Below, piece after piece: positions 47,279 to 56,094 of a stretch of 64,000 nucleotides of DNA. The stretch is from Methanolobus bombayensis. Lineage in GTDB: Archaea; Halobacteriota; Methanosarcinia; Methanosarcinales; Methanosarcinaceae. Where the stretch lies: positions 1 to 64,000 of the forward strand of contig NZ_JAGGKD010000008.1 in NCBI RefSeq assembly GCF_017873415.1. Direction: 5' to 3'. Under the pieces are notes generated by a model, which did not search any database, had not been told where the DNA came from, and was given only the letters and a program-made list of their open reading frames with translations. Every line of letters starts with the position of its first letter. Within the stretch, counting starts at the first letter, position 1. The translations under genes and the position numbers were made by a program.

Positions 47279-47512
47279 ATGGTTGGTATGAAATATAACA
47301 GATATCTCATAGTAGGTATTACACTGTTGACGGTGCTATTTTTGTTCATGTTCTCAGGAGCGGTTTCTGAAACTGAGACTAACCTGTTCAGTGCAAATGG
47401 ATTCAATGTTGAGGAGGATGGTTACGGTGTATTATTAATAGGCATGGTAGTTCCTCTTGTGTTTGCACTCATATACGTGGCATCCAGAATGAAAAAAGAA
47501 ATCCATCAATGA
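47279..47512 (+). CDS. Small membrane protein, unknown
   Basis: 77 residues (or 74 from the second ATG). An N-terminal hydrophobic helix with a signal-like end (VLFLFMFSGAVSETE), a short polar exterior segment (LFSANGFNVEEDGYG), then a second helix and a basic end (ASRMKKEIHQ). This predicts a two-helix protein with an external loop. No family recognised. Confidence 0.6.
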   Translation: MVGMKYNRYLIVGITLLTVLFLFMFSGAVSETETNLFSANGFNVEEDGYGVLLIGMVVPLVFALIYVASRMKKEIHQ

Positions 47513-47538
47513 AATAAAATAGTGTAAAAAACGATGGC

Positions 47539-47757
47539 TTAAAGTTTAAGCACACCACAGCCACAGCCACGGTTCAGAAGGTAATCCACCTTGGAAATGA
47601 TCTCTTCCTGATGAAAGTCAGACAGCCCTTCAAACTCGTCCTTATGCTCTGTTTTGACATGTTCTATCATTTTTTCCTTTGCCTTTTTAGGGTCATTGTC
47701 AACGACTATGAAATCATCATTAAAACCAAGGTCTCTGCATCTGAGTATATGTACTAT
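47539..47757 (-). CDS. DUF1059-like small protein, apparent AUA start
   Basis: 72 codons ending in TAA. The product begins xVHILRCRDLGFNDDFIVVD and continues KAKEKMIEHVKTEHK, the DUF1059 pattern (C-R-D-x-G-x-D followed by an H-rich helix), and ends with a Cys pair in NRGCGCGVLKL. A near-perfect GGGAGG site lies six bases before an ATA codon that sits exactly where family members have their Met. No ATG, GTG or TTG exists in frame upstream to the previous stop; the first in-frame ATG is at codon 30 and would remove the conserved core. Either AUA is used, or the start has mutated. Confidence 0.6.
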   Translation of the reverse strand: MVHILRCRDLGFNDDFIVVDNDPKKAKEKMIEHVKTEHKDEFEGLSDFHQEEIISKVDYLLNRGCGCGVLKL

Positions 47758-47843
47758 TTTAAAACCTCCCTTCTTAAAATTAAAACTCCTGCCTTATTAA
47801 TTTTTGTTTTGACTGCTAAAAATAAGGTAATTATAATCGTACC

Positions 47844-48434
47844 TCAAAAGAAAAATGAAATGCCGATTACAATGAAAAGTATTCCTGCAGCTCTGGAAAT
47901 AGTATTCTTATCTATTTTCTGCATCAGGATCTTACCAACATATATTGCCATTGAAGATAGCAGGAACAATGCAAGTATAACGCCAGCAAATACCAGTATT
48001 GGATTGTACTGGGTTGCAAAAAGTGCAGAAGCAAGCTGGGTCTTGTCTCCCATTTCAGATACCAGTATAAGCGCGAAACCAGATATAAAAGGACTTTTCA
48101 ATTCATATGATCCTTCTTCATCGTCGTCGCCTTTGTTCAATAATGTCATTAAACCGAAAAGAATGAACATGACTCCGGCACCAATACGCACATAGTCCAT
48201 AGGGACTCTATTTGCTATTAAATTTCCAAGAAGAATTGCCAGACCATCAGTCAAGATAAAGGCCAGCATGACACCGGCAAGTAAGCGGGCATATTCTTTT
48301 GTTTTTGTAGATAGTACAAGAACGGCTATCTGTGTTTTGTCTCCAAGTTCTGCAAGGCCTACAAGCAGAAATGGTATAAGAATATCCTGTATCATACAGA
48401 TAGGAAAAGCACCTTCTCTATAATAAGTTTTCAC
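47844..48434 (-). CDS. GDT1/TMEM165 (UPF0016) family cation transporter
   Basis: 196 residues with six membrane helices in two halves, each with the family signature E-x-G-D-K-T: GLAELGDKTQIAVLVL and VSEMGDKTQLASALF. An acidic loop (NKGDDDEEGS) separates the halves. Characterised members move Mn2+ or Ca2+. An upstream ATG at 48434 is used; codon 8 (MIQDILIP) is an alternative. Divergent from azlC, sharing a short promoter gap. Confidence 0.9.
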   Translation of the reverse strand: MKTYYREGAFPICMIQDILIPFLLVGLAELGDKTQIAVLVLSTKTKEYARLLAGVMLAFILTDGLAILLGNLIANRVPMDYVRIGAGVMFILFGLMTLLNKGDDDEEGSYELKSPFISGFALILVSEMGDKTQLASALFATQYNPILVFAGVILALFLLSSMAIYVGKILMQKIDKNTISRAAGILFIVIGISFFF

Positions 48435-48484
48435 AAATCAATGCTGTAAAAAAACTAAAGTATTAAAGTGCATTTTATTAATCA

Positions 48485-49192
48485 ATGGAAAGTCAGAAAA
48501 CAGATCCATTACTGGAAGCTATCAGAATTACAATGCCCGTGATGTTCGGTTATGTTCCGATAGGAATAGCTTTCGGTTTGCTGGTCACACATTATGGATT
48601 TAACTGGCTATATTCGGTGTTAATGAGCATTGTGGTATTTTCCGGTGCAGCGCAATTCATTGCTGTAGCTCTGGCAGTAAGTGGCGCAGGAGCTATAGAA
48701 ATTGTGCTGACAATGTTGTTCCTGAATCTCAGGCATTCTTTTTTCGGACTTTCACTCCTAAACAAGTTTGAAGGTATCGGCAGGATCAAAGCTTATCTGG
48801 TTCTTGCACTTACTGATGAAACGTATGCACTCATTACAGGTCATAATGTTCCTGAAAGAGTTTCATCATCCCGTTTTTATGCATATGTTACAGGGCTTGA
48901 TCACCTGTACTGGGTAACCGGAACAGCTATGGGTGCTCTTCTTGGAAAGGTTCTGAATATGAACCTCAACGGCCTGGAATTTTCACTGACCGCACTTTTT
49001 GTTGTTCTCAGTATAGAGAAATACCGTTCAGCAAAAACGAGATTCCCATTTATAGCGGCTATAGTATCAGGGATAATTGCCATGTTATTTGCAGGAAGTC
49101 AGAACATGCTTCTTGTGTCGATAATAATTGGTACTTTCCTTTTGTTGGTATATGAAAAAATAAATAATGGGGTGCAAACAGATGATCGCTGA
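48485..49192 (+). CDS. azlC: AzlC-type branched-chain amino acid exporter subunit
   Basis: 235 residues with seven or so helices. Family blocks: PVMFGYVPIGIAFGLLVTHYG, VVFSGAAQFIAVAL, LNLRHSFFGLSL (N-L-R-H) and ALTDETYAL. AzlC with AzlD exports branched-chain amino acids. It overlaps azlD at its 3' end. Confidence 0.92.
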   Translation: MESQKTDPLLEAIRITMPVMFGYVPIGIAFGLLVTHYGFNWLYSVLMSIVVFSGAAQFIAVALAVSGAGAIEIVLTMLFLNLRHSFFGLSLLNKFEGIGRIKAYLVLALTDETYALITGHNVPERVSSSRFYAYVTGLDHLYWVTGTAMGALLGKVLNMNLNGLEFSLTALFVVLSIEKYRSAKTRFPFIAAIVSGIIAMLFAGSQNMLLVSIIIGTFLLLVYEKINNGVQTDDR

Positions 49193-49553
49193 GGACGTAT
49201 CTTCAATAGATATTATATGGATCATAGTGATTACTGCTCTTATAACAGCATTTACAAGAGCTTTGCCTTTTATCTTTTTCAGGAGGAGGAAACAACCAGA
49301 GTGTCTAAAAGTAATAGAAAGGGATTTCCCGGCAATGATAATGCTCCTTCTTGTTTTCTATTGTCTGAACAGTGTATCATGGGGAATGGTGCCATACGGC
49401 CTTCCTGAATTACTGTGCATTTTTGTAGTGGCATGTCTCCATATATGGAAGGGTAATGCCCTTTTGAGTATCTTTACCGGAACTATAATTTATATGTACT
49501 TCACCAATTCAGGCATTATTACGGTTTTATTAACAGAAATCATAAGGATTTAA
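49182..49553 (+). CDS. azlD: AzlD-type small transporter subunit
   Basis: 123 residues from the ATG at 49182 (GGGGTG seven bases upstream), overlapping the end of azlC by 11 bp. Four helices with the AzlD motifs TRALPFIFF and LLVFYCLNSVSW. Partner of AzlC; the pair forms the export complex. Confidence 0.9.
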   Translation: MIAEDVSSIDIIWIIVITALITAFTRALPFIFFRRRKQPECLKVIERDFPAMIMLLLVFYCLNSVSWGMVPYGLPELLCIFVVACLHIWKGNALLSIFTGTIIYMYFTNSGIITVLLTEIIRI

Positions 49554-49616
49554 TTGAGTTAAAACCATCCAAAAATGATTTACCTTTGAACATCAATAAT
49601 GAATTGGGGAAATAAA

Positions 49617-50057
49617 ATGAGTGTGGAAATAAATAAGATAGTTCTGGCTACCGATGGTTCTGAAAATGTAAAGAATGCAATAGATTGGAGTATAGAGATA
49701 GCAAAAACCAATGATGCAGAAATTATTGCTCTTTATGTGCTACCGAATCCGGGTGTCACACTTGCAATGCGCGGGGAAAACTGGGTAAAGGGACTCCATG
49801 AGCATCTTAAAGAAGAAGGTAAGGATGCTATTCAATATGTTGTTGATACCGGTGAAAATGAAGGAGTTAAGGTAGACAGAATGATTATAGAGGACAAAAA
49901 TCCAGCAGATGCGATTGTGGATTTTGCCAAAGATAACAATGCAGATCTGATAGTGATGGGAACACAGGGAAGAACAGGGCTCAGCCACATCCTTCTTGGA
50001 AGTGTTGCAGAGAATGTTGTGCGCCACGCAAAGAGGCAGGTACTTGTTGTTCCTTGA
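49617..50057 (+). CDS. Universal stress protein (UspA family)
   Basis: 146 residues from the ATG at 49617 (GGGGAA before it). The fold begins INKIVLATDGSENVKNAI and ends with the ATP-binding loop GTQGRTGLSHILLGSVAENVV (G-x2-G-x9-G-S) and QVLVVP. A nucleotide-binding member. Role unspecified. Confidence 0.93.
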   Translation: MSVEINKIVLATDGSENVKNAIDWSIEIAKTNDAEIIALYVLPNPGVTLAMRGENWVKGLHEHLKEEGKDAIQYVVDTGENEGVKVDRMIIEDKNPADAIVDFAKDNNADLIVMGTQGRTGLSHILLGSVAENVVRHAKRQVLVVP

Positions 50058-50293
50058 AGATATGGAGAACTGGAATTAACAGGCATGCATAATTTGATTT
50101 TTAGCAAAAACCACTTTCATTCCATCTTTTTATTCTTTTTTATCGCTATTGACATGATTTCATCATATTTTTAATTATTAATTGATTAATTCTATTCTTT
50201 ATTAAATATCTAAATATCCTTAAGTATGAAAAATAGGCACAAGGTTGCTTTATAGGGGTATAACATATCAAAATTCAGGGATAGACAATAAGT

Positions 50294-50302
50294 TTTATAT
50301 AT
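50294..50302 (+). promoter_or_regulatory. TATA box of the glutamate-synthase-like gene
   Basis: tttatatat lies about 25 bases upstream of 50324, the first base of a proposed structured leader, and 118 bases upstream of the ATG. It is the best TATA element in the 355-base gap 50058-50412. The remainder of that gap is AT-rich and shows no open frame or tRNA. Confidence 0.55.
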
Positions 50303-50323
50303 AAGCATAAGCCAACCGTTAGC

Positions 50324-50390
50324 CTACTATTACTTTCCGCATGGTTAGTACAGGTAGGAGCTAGGAAGACCTATCTGTAAAATAATAGTA
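50324..50390 (+). ncRNA. Candidate structured 5' leader of the glutamate-synthase-like gene
   Basis: An outer stem TACTATTA (50325-50332) with TAATAGTA (50383-50390) encloses a hairpin ACAGGTAG (50350-50357) with CTATCTGT (50371-50378). The hairpin loop holds GGAAG (50364-50368), which can pair with CTTTCC (50333-50338) to form a pseudoknot. The leader starts where transcription would begin from the TATA box and ends 22 bases before the start codon, next to GAGGAAG. It does not match a riboswitch class I recognise, and has no tRNA features. Confidence 0.45.
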
Positions 50391-50412
50391 TTAATAGAGG
50401 AAGTGACTAAAA

Positions 50413-52005
50413 ATGGGTAACCTTAGGCAACCAAACTCAAATGACGCTACTCAGACCTTTAATAGGTCAAAGAGCGTGGTACCGATGTCAGGAATCTGTA
50501 CACGTTGCGTGGACGGATGTCGTGGAAATTGTGAAATATTCAAGTCTACATTCAGAGGACGAGAAGTACTTTATCCCGGACCTTTCGGAGAGGTCACAGC
50601 CGGTGCAGACAAAGACTATCCTATCGACTATTCACATCTGAATATTCAGGGATATGCCGTTGGAGCCGTCGGAATGCCGGATGATATGGTACCTGGTCCT
50701 GAAACTGCAAGATTCCCGAATGTAAGCACTGAAACAGAATACGGCTGGGACAAGAAAGTAAAGATGAGAGTACCTATCTTTACAGGAGCACTTGGCTCTA
50801 CAGATATTGCAAGAAAGAACTGGGAGCACTTCGCAATTGGTGCAGCCATCTCAGGTGTCACCATTGTCTGTGGTGAGAATGTTTGTGGTGTGGATCCTGA
50901 ACTTAAAAGAGGTAGTGACGGACTTGTAACAGAATCCCCGGAAATGGACCGCAGGATTGAGCTTTACAGGAAATTCTATGATGGTTATGGTGAAATGCTG
51001 GTTCAGATGAACGTAGAAGACACTAACCTTGGTGTTGCGGAATATCTCTCCAGTAAGCATGAAATGGATACCATCGAGCTCAAATGGGGACAGGGTGCAA
51101 AATGTATTGGTGGAGAGATCAAGGTAAGAGACCTTGACCGCGCTATCGAACTTAAGAAAAGAGGATACATTGTAACTCCTGATCCGGAACTTGCATCTGT
51201 GCAGGAAGCCTTCAAGGTTGGAGCCATAAGAGAATTCGAGAGACACTCAAGGCTTGGTTTTGTTACAGAGGAAGGGTTCCATGCAGAGTGTGACAGGCTC
51301 AGAGATCTCGGATTTAAGCGTATAACCTTAAAGACCGGTGCTTATTCCATGGCCGAAACTGCAATGGCACTCAAATACAGTTCAGATGCAAAAATAGACC
51401 TGCTCACATATGACGGTGCACCAGGTGGTACTGGAATGAGCCCATGGCCAATGATGGAAGAATGGGGTACACCGACATTCTATCTACAGTCATTGGTATA
51501 TGAATTTGCAGAAAAATTGAACTCCAAGGGCAAGAGAGTACCTGACCTTGCAATGGCTGGTGGATTCTCAACAGAGGACGGCATCTACAAGGTACTTGCA
51601 ATGGGTGCACCTTACTTTAAGGCAGTATGCATGGGTCGTGGCCTTATGATTCCCGGAATGGTTGGTAAGAATATCGGAAAATGGCTTGAGGAAGAAAACC
51701 TACCAAAGACTGTTTCCGAATTTGGCCACAGGAAGGAAGAGATATTTGTTCACTATGAGGAACTTGAAGAGCGCTATGGAAGCGACATTGACGAGATTCC
51801 ACTGGGAGCCATCGGTATTTATTCCTACGCTCAAAAGACAAAGGTCGGACTTCAGCAGTTGATGGCTGGTTCCAGAAGGTTCAACACTTCCACGCTCGCA
51901 CGTAAGGACCTTATGGCACTTACAGAAGAGGCAGCAAAGGTTTCAGGCATCGATTATGTAATGGATGCATACAGGGACATTGCAGAAGAGATACTTGACG
52001 GATAA
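50413..52005 (+). CDS. Glutamate synthase-like FMN/Fe-S protein, archaeal type
   Basis: 530 residues. The N-terminus has an Fe-S-like cluster CTRCVDGCRGNCEIF (residues about 29-43), followed by the FMN-binding synthase barrel of GltB: VPIFTGALGSTDIARKNWE, VQMNVEDTNLGVAEY, IELKWGQGAKCIGGEIKV (the Q-G-A-K-x-G-x-G-G-like block), LLTYDGAPGGTGMSPWPMM and FKAVCMGRGLMIPGM. The amidotransferase domain of bacterial GltB is absent, so ammonia or a separate subunit must serve. Whether it makes glutamate or does a related reaction is uncertain. GAGGAAG precedes the ATG, and a strong terminator follows. Confidence 0.85.
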   Translation: MGNLRQPNSNDATQTFNRSKSVVPMSGICTRCVDGCRGNCEIFKSTFRGREVLYPGPFGEVTAGADKDYPIDYSHLNIQGYAVGAVGMPDDMVPGPETARFPNVSTETEYGWDKKVKMRVPIFTGALGSTDIARKNWEHFAIGAAISGVTIVCGENVCGVDPELKRGSDGLVTESPEMDRRIELYRKFYDGYGEMLVQMNVEDTNLGVAEYLSSKHEMDTIELKWGQGAKCIGGEIKVRDLDRAIELKKRGYIVTPDPELASVQEAFKVGAIREFERHSRLGFVTEEGFHAECDRLRDLGFKRITLKTGAYSMAETAMALKYSSDAKIDLLTYDGAPGGTGMSPWPMMEEWGTPTFYLQSLVYEFAEKLNSKGKRVPDLAMAGGFSTEDGIYKVLAMGAPYFKAVCMGRGLMIPGMVGKNIGKWLEEENLPKTVSEFGHRKEEIFVHYEELEERYGSDIDEIPLGAIGIYSYAQKTKVGLQQLMAGSRRFNTSTLARKDLMALTEEAAKVSGIDYVMDAYRDIAEEILDG

Positions 52006-52008
52006 ACA

Positions 52009-52040
52009 AAGTAAGCGTAATGCTTACTTTTATTTTTTTA
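52009..52040 (+). terminator. Terminator after glutamate-synthase-like gene
   Basis: AAGTAAGC (52009-52016) and GCTTACTT (52022-52029) form an 8-bp stem with loop GTAAT, followed by ttattttttta. Confidence 0.8.
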
Positions 52041-52072
52041 TTTAAGTTCTGTTTTTTTTAAAAAGAAGTTGA

Positions 52073-52279
52073 TCAGTCTTCAACTTCCAGGGCCTGAATT
52101 ATATCGTGCACAGTAAGTTCTCCCCGTGCAACCCTGAGTACCATTGGATATATGAAAGAACAATCATCAATTGCATTCCAGCGCTTTTCACCTACAGTCC
52201 TGATTACCTCATCCATTACTTTTCCACACTCATTACAATATTTTGTATCACTTTCAATACCACAAACAATACAGTTCAT
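52073..52279 (-). CDS. Small zinc-ribbon protein
   Basis: 68 residues. CIVCGIESDTKYCNECGK is a four-cysteine zinc ribbon; the remaining helix-rich part (ELTVHDIIQALEVED) has no recognised family. A GGAGGT site before the ATG supports translation. It is convergent with the glutamate-synthase-like gene. Confidence 0.75.
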   Translation of the reverse strand: MNCIVCGIESDTKYCNECGKVMDEVIRTVGEKRWNAIDDCSFIYPMVLRVARGELTVHDIIQALEVED

Positions 52280-52526
52280 AAATTTACCTCCACATTTACA
52301 TTATTCATAGACTCCTATCTAAGTGAATCTATGGTTATTTTAAATGTGTGTGCTGATAGTATATAGGTTTTGAGCATCTTATTTTCATTTGATTTATATT
52401 ACTAAATTTATGGAATAAATCTCAAAATAGCGTTATATTAATATCAGAAACTCTCATTATTCAGCGGCATAAAAGATAAATTAAAATCAATCTAAAATAG
52501 ATGTTAAATTTACCTGAGGTAAAAAC

Positions 52527-53669
52527 GTGTCTGATAATCTTTTTGATATTAATGTAGGAAATTTCAGTTTTAGAAATCCAATTGCGCTTGCACCCATGGG
52601 GGGAATTACAAACAGTACTTTTGCAAACGAAAGGGCAAATGATGCCGGACTTGTGATCCTTGGAGGATACAATCTGGATTCCGCAACCCAGAAAGCTGCG
52701 GCGGAAATGGTCACCCGTGGCAGGAAGGAGTTTGAAACCCATGAACCCTTCAAAATTATAGAAAATGAGATCAAGGCTGTTAATAAAGGACCTGTTATTG
52801 GTATTAATGTAAGAAGTTCAAAGATCGCCCCTCTTATTAAAACAGCAGAGCTTGTAAAAAATGCAGGAGCAATCCTTGAACTCGATGCCCATTGCAGACA
52901 GCAGGAAATAACTGACGTAGGCGCAGGACAGGCATTACTAAGTGATCTGCCAAAACTCAGCGAATGGATCTCCAGGATCAAGGAAACAGGTGTGGTACTT
53001 TCTGTAAAAGTACGTGCAAATGTTGTGGATGACATCGAGCTTGTTCAGGTCATTGAAGCTGCTGGTGCGGATATCCTTCATCTTGATGCAATGAAAGAAG
53101 GTTCGGGAGCAGATCTCAAACTAATAAAAGAGGTGCGTGACTCAACCAGAATGTTCCTTATTTGCAATAATTCTGTTACGGATGTGGAAACTGCAAAGAA
53201 CATGTTCTCAAGAGGAGCAGAAATGGTTTCTGTAGCACGTGCTGTTATGGATGAACCGGAAATAATAAGCCAGCTTGTCAACAGGATATCAATGCAGCAG
53301 GAAGATATGGGCTGGTACAACGCACCAAAGCATGTTTGCAGAGGAGAAGGTGACCTCAGAGGACTTGCATTCTGCTGCCTGCCTGTAAAACCATGTCCTG
53401 TTCATAACGTGATAGGCAAACTTGGTTACTCTGCGCAGGAATTTGCAGATATAAAGAACGAGTTTGCAAAGGGCACAATGCTTGAATATGGTGACAGTAC
53501 ATGTTTTGGAAGCCTTGTCTGGTGTTGTAAGATATCAAAACCATGCTTCCTGAGAGATGGTGTCCTGGAGACCCTTGGTCTTTCGGATTCAGAATACATG
53601 CGTCTTAAAAAGGAACTTGCAGACTACATAATTGACCAGGCCAAAAAACCTGTAAATGCTAAAGCATGA
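52527..53669 (+). CDS. DUS-like flavoprotein with methanogenesis marker domain 9
   Basis: 380 residues from a GTG at 52527 (TGAGGT upstream). Residues 1-260 are a TIM barrel of the dihydrouridine synthase/dihydroorotate dehydrogenase type: NPIALAPMGGITNSTFANE, VLSVKVRANVVDDIELV, ADILHLDAM and GAEMVSVARAVMD. Residues 270-350 are Cys-rich (HVCRG, FCCLPVKPCPVHN, TCFGSLVWCCKISKPCFL), which is methanogenesis marker domain 9. Found in nearly all methanogens. It heads a same-strand group with methanopterin-linked genes. Precise reaction unknown. Confidence 0.87.
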   Translation: MSDNLFDINVGNFSFRNPIALAPMGGITNSTFANERANDAGLVILGGYNLDSATQKAAAEMVTRGRKEFETHEPFKIIENEIKAVNKGPVIGINVRSSKIAPLIKTAELVKNAGAILELDAHCRQQEITDVGAGQALLSDLPKLSEWISRIKETGVVLSVKVRANVVDDIELVQVIEAAGADILHLDAMKEGSGADLKLIKEVRDSTRMFLICNNSVTDVETAKNMFSRGAEMVSVARAVMDEPEIISQLVNRISMQQEDMGWYNAPKHVCRGEGDLRGLAFCCLPVKPCPVHNVIGKLGYSAQEFADIKNEFAKGTMLEYGDSTCFGSLVWCCKISKPCFLRDGVLETLGLSDSEYMRLKKELADYIIDQAKKPVNAKA

Positions 53670-53715
53670 CCGGGAAAAGTAATATCCTATCTTCACTAAA
53701 ACTAAAAAGATACAG

Positions 53716-54672
53716 ATGATCGATTCACTATACAATGTTGACCGGGGTAATTATCCTCTCCCGGCACACATTGCAAGATGTGCACAGCTTGCAATGTGCC
53801 TTGAAGTTTCCTCTTCTCCTAAACCGGGGAATATTGACAGGTACAGTGATTACCATGACACACGCTATGAGCATTTTCTTGCATCTGCAAGTGCTGTCTA
53901 TCCTGTTATTGAAGAAGCTGTTTCCTGTGAAAATGGTGTGGGGCGACTTATCTATAATGCAGTTAGTGAAAGTGTACGCTGGCAGAAAGGCGGCAACACT
54001 CATTTTGGAGCCTTCCTGTTATTGGTACCATTTGCAATGGCTGCTGGTGAGATATTTCAGGAAGATGAGACTTTTACAATCCAGCAGCTCATAGAATCTG
54101 CTTACAGGATTGTCAAGAATACTACAACTGAGGATTCCGTGAACTTTTACAGTTGTTTTGACGCAGCAGGTGTCAAGGTCAATTCAGTTGATGAGTTCGA
54201 TCTCAAGAGTAGTGCTGCTATTGATGAGCTCCATGAAAAGGATATGAGCCTTTACAAGCTCATGGATATTGCCAGAGGTTATGACATAATAGCCAATGAA
54301 TGGGTAACCGGTTTTAAAAGATGTGCCCTTTGTGCAGAACTGATAATCGATGGTATGAATGGTCTGGAGGCTCCGAAACTGAATGCTGACATCAATAATG
54401 TTACTGTTTATGCATTTATGAAGATTCTTTCTGATAATGAAGACACTTTCATAAGTACCAAGTATGATACTGATACGGCTGCTTATGTATCAGGTAAAGC
54501 CAGAGGGATAATTGAGGAAATGTATAAGTCTGGTGAGGATTTTAATAGTATATTACCTTTGATCAATAAACTGGACCAGGAACTCCTTGAAAAGAAGATA
54601 AATCCGGGTTCAACAGCAGACATAACCATTGCAGGCCTGTTTATTTCATTGCTTGCCGGAGTCCGATTTTAA
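53716..54672 (+). CDS. Triphosphoribosyl-dephospho-CoA synthase-like protein (CitG/MdcB family)
   Basis: 318 residues. The signature SSSPKPGNIDRYSDYHDTRYEHFLAS and the GGNTHFGAFLLLVPFAMAAG block are family hallmarks. In methanogens and C1-metabolising bacteria a member of this family is found in methanopterin gene clusters, where it is thought to attach a ribosyl-phosphate group. The neighbours here (marker 9, DUF447, DmrX-like) support that role rather than citrate lyase activation, since no citrate lyase gene is present. Its stop overlaps the start of the next gene (TAATG). Confidence 0.87.
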   Translation: MIDSLYNVDRGNYPLPAHIARCAQLAMCLEVSSSPKPGNIDRYSDYHDTRYEHFLASASAVYPVIEEAVSCENGVGRLIYNAVSESVRWQKGGNTHFGAFLLLVPFAMAAGEIFQEDETFTIQQLIESAYRIVKNTTTEDSVNFYSCFDAAGVKVNSVDEFDLKSSAAIDELHEKDMSLYKLMDIARGYDIIANEWVTGFKRCALCAELIIDGMNGLEAPKLNADINNVTVYAFMKILSDNEDTFISTKYDTDTAAYVSGKARGIIEEMYKSGEDFNSILPLINKLDQELLEKKINPGSTADITIAGLFISLLAGVRF

Positions 54673-55259
54673 TGAAAATGAAATTAGATCTTGAGGATTA
54701 CGGGATATATGAAGGCATTTCTGAAACCATTGTTACAACTAGCAGGGGCTGGTCTATAAATGCTGCACCTATGGGGATAATTCGCCGTAAGGACAAGCTA
54801 TTTTTGCGCCTGTTCAAGGGTTCTACAACCTATGATAATGTGTTGTCTGAAAAAATCCTTGTTGCAAATACCACATGGAATGCAATCACATTTGTAAATT
54901 CTACTTTTTCTGATCTTAATGATTCCGAATTCGAATCCGAAAACTGCAACGGAAGGACTATTGTTTCCCTCAAAGAAGCCCAAAGCTGGGTGGCTTTTGA
55001 ATGCACCAATACAAAACTTACTTCGGATGCTCTTGTTGCTGAACTTATACCAATCAGGACCCATGTCAACAAATGTCTTATCAGGGCACCAAATCGTGGT
55101 TTTTTAGGTGTAATTGAAGCATGCATCCACGGAACCAGATATCAATTAACAGGAGATGAAAAATACCTCAAGCTCATCAAGGCCTACGGGGACATCGTTG
55201 ACAAGTGTGGCGGTGAAACTGAAAAGGAAGCTATGAAGCTGCTTTATGGTTATCTTTGA
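54672..55259 (+). CDS. DUF447 family protein (methanopterin-linked)
   Basis: 195 residues. FMN-binding split-barrel-like domain: ETIVTTSRGWSINAAPMGII, LFLRLFKGSTTYDN, LVANTTWNAITFV, then C-terminal helices with NKCLIRAPNRGFLGVIEA. DUF447 occurs in the methanopterin gene sets of methanogens and methylotrophs. Coupled to the preceding gene by start-stop overlap. Confidence 0.87.
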   Translation: MKMKLDLEDYGIYEGISETIVTTSRGWSINAAPMGIIRRKDKLFLRLFKGSTTYDNVLSEKILVANTTWNAITFVNSTFSDLNDSEFESENCNGRTIVSLKEAQSWVAFECTNTKLTSDALVAELIPIRTHVNKCLIRAPNRGFLGVIEACIHGTRYQLTGDEKYLKLIKAYGDIVDKCGGETEKEAMKLLYGYL

Positions 55260-55305
55260 CCATTCAATGCAAAGAATATAATAAGAAAACGACTATTTTC
55301 TCCCT

Positions 55306-56010
55306 ATGACAAAAACGATAGCATGGGGAATTACAGGTGCCGGACATTTCCTGTCTTCCAGTTTCAGCATATTCGGGCAGATAAAAAGTGAACATGATAT
55401 CAGAGTGAACTCTTTCCTTTCCAGTGCTGCCGAAGAAGTTGTCAGGATGTATGGACTCGAGAAGGAACTGGAAAACATATCCTGCGGTGAATACCTTGAA
55501 GAGATATTTCTTGAAACACAACAGGGAAAGAGCTGGCCAAAAACAGGACGTTTTCTGCTTGACAAATATGATGCTCTTGTTGTCACACCTGCCACATCCA
55601 ATACTGTTTCAAAGATAGCATACGGCACAGCCGATACTCTGGTGAGCAACGCTGTTGCCCAGGCAGTAAAAGGAAGTGTGCCGGTATATGTGGTTCCTGT
55701 TGATATTGCAGGTGTAGTTGTATCTGAACTTCCCTATGGTATTGCCAGGGAAAAATGTCAGAAATGTGACCCATGTCCTCCAAGGGATAATTGCCCTAAT
55801 GAGGCAATAACTGATCAGATAGATCTTCTCAAATGTAGCGGTTGCGGTATATGCAAGGAACTCTGCAATTTCAATGCGATAAAAGGTGGTCCAGTGGAGC
55901 TGAAAGTAAGGGATATTGACTCCAGGAATGTAGAGCTTGTCAGAGAGCTTGAAGGCATCACCATACTGGAAAAACCGGAAGATATACCTTTAATTCTGGA
56001 TGAAATATAA
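55306..56010 (+). CDS. dmrX: Archaeal dihydromethanopterin reductase-like flavoprotein (DmrX type)
   Basis: 234 residues. The N-terminal flavoprotein part begins IAWGITGAGHFLSSSFSIF and has LVVTPATSNTVSKIAYGTADTLVSNA (flavin-binding, like the UbiX/PPC-decarboxylase family); the C-terminal part has two 4Fe-4S motifs, CQKCDPCPPRDNC and CSGCGICKELC. The DmrX proteins of Methanosarcina reduce dihydromethanopterin as the last step of tetrahydrosarcinapterin synthesis. The gene context matches. Confidence 0.87.
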   Translation: MTKTIAWGITGAGHFLSSSFSIFGQIKSEHDIRVNSFLSSAAEEVVRMYGLEKELENISCGEYLEEIFLETQQGKSWPKTGRFLLDKYDALVVTPATSNTVSKIAYGTADTLVSNAVAQAVKGSVPVYVVPVDIAGVVVSELPYGIAREKCQKCDPCPPRDNCPNEAITDQIDLLKCSGCGICKELCNFNAIKGGPVELKVRDIDSRNVELVRELEGITILEKPEDIPLILDEI

Positions 56011-56064
56011 ATCCCGTGTCATCAGATTTAACTGGTTTACGTTTTATCGGTTTAAAGCAAAAAG

Positions 56065-56084
56065 CCACTGGTTTTAATCAGTGG
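56065..56084. terminator. Bidirectional terminator-like hairpin
   Basis: CCACTG (56065-56070) and CAGTGG (56079-56084) with an AT-rich loop, placed between convergent dmrX and the PHP gene. U-runs are short on both strands. Confidence 0.5.
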
Positions 56085-56094
56085 TAGCTCACAA

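Noticed and set aside
50324-50390. A tRNA or tRNA-like gene before the glutamate-synthase-like gene
   Set aside because: No T-loop (TTCGA/TTCAA) or acceptor stem pattern; the pairing is two nested stems with a pseudoknot.
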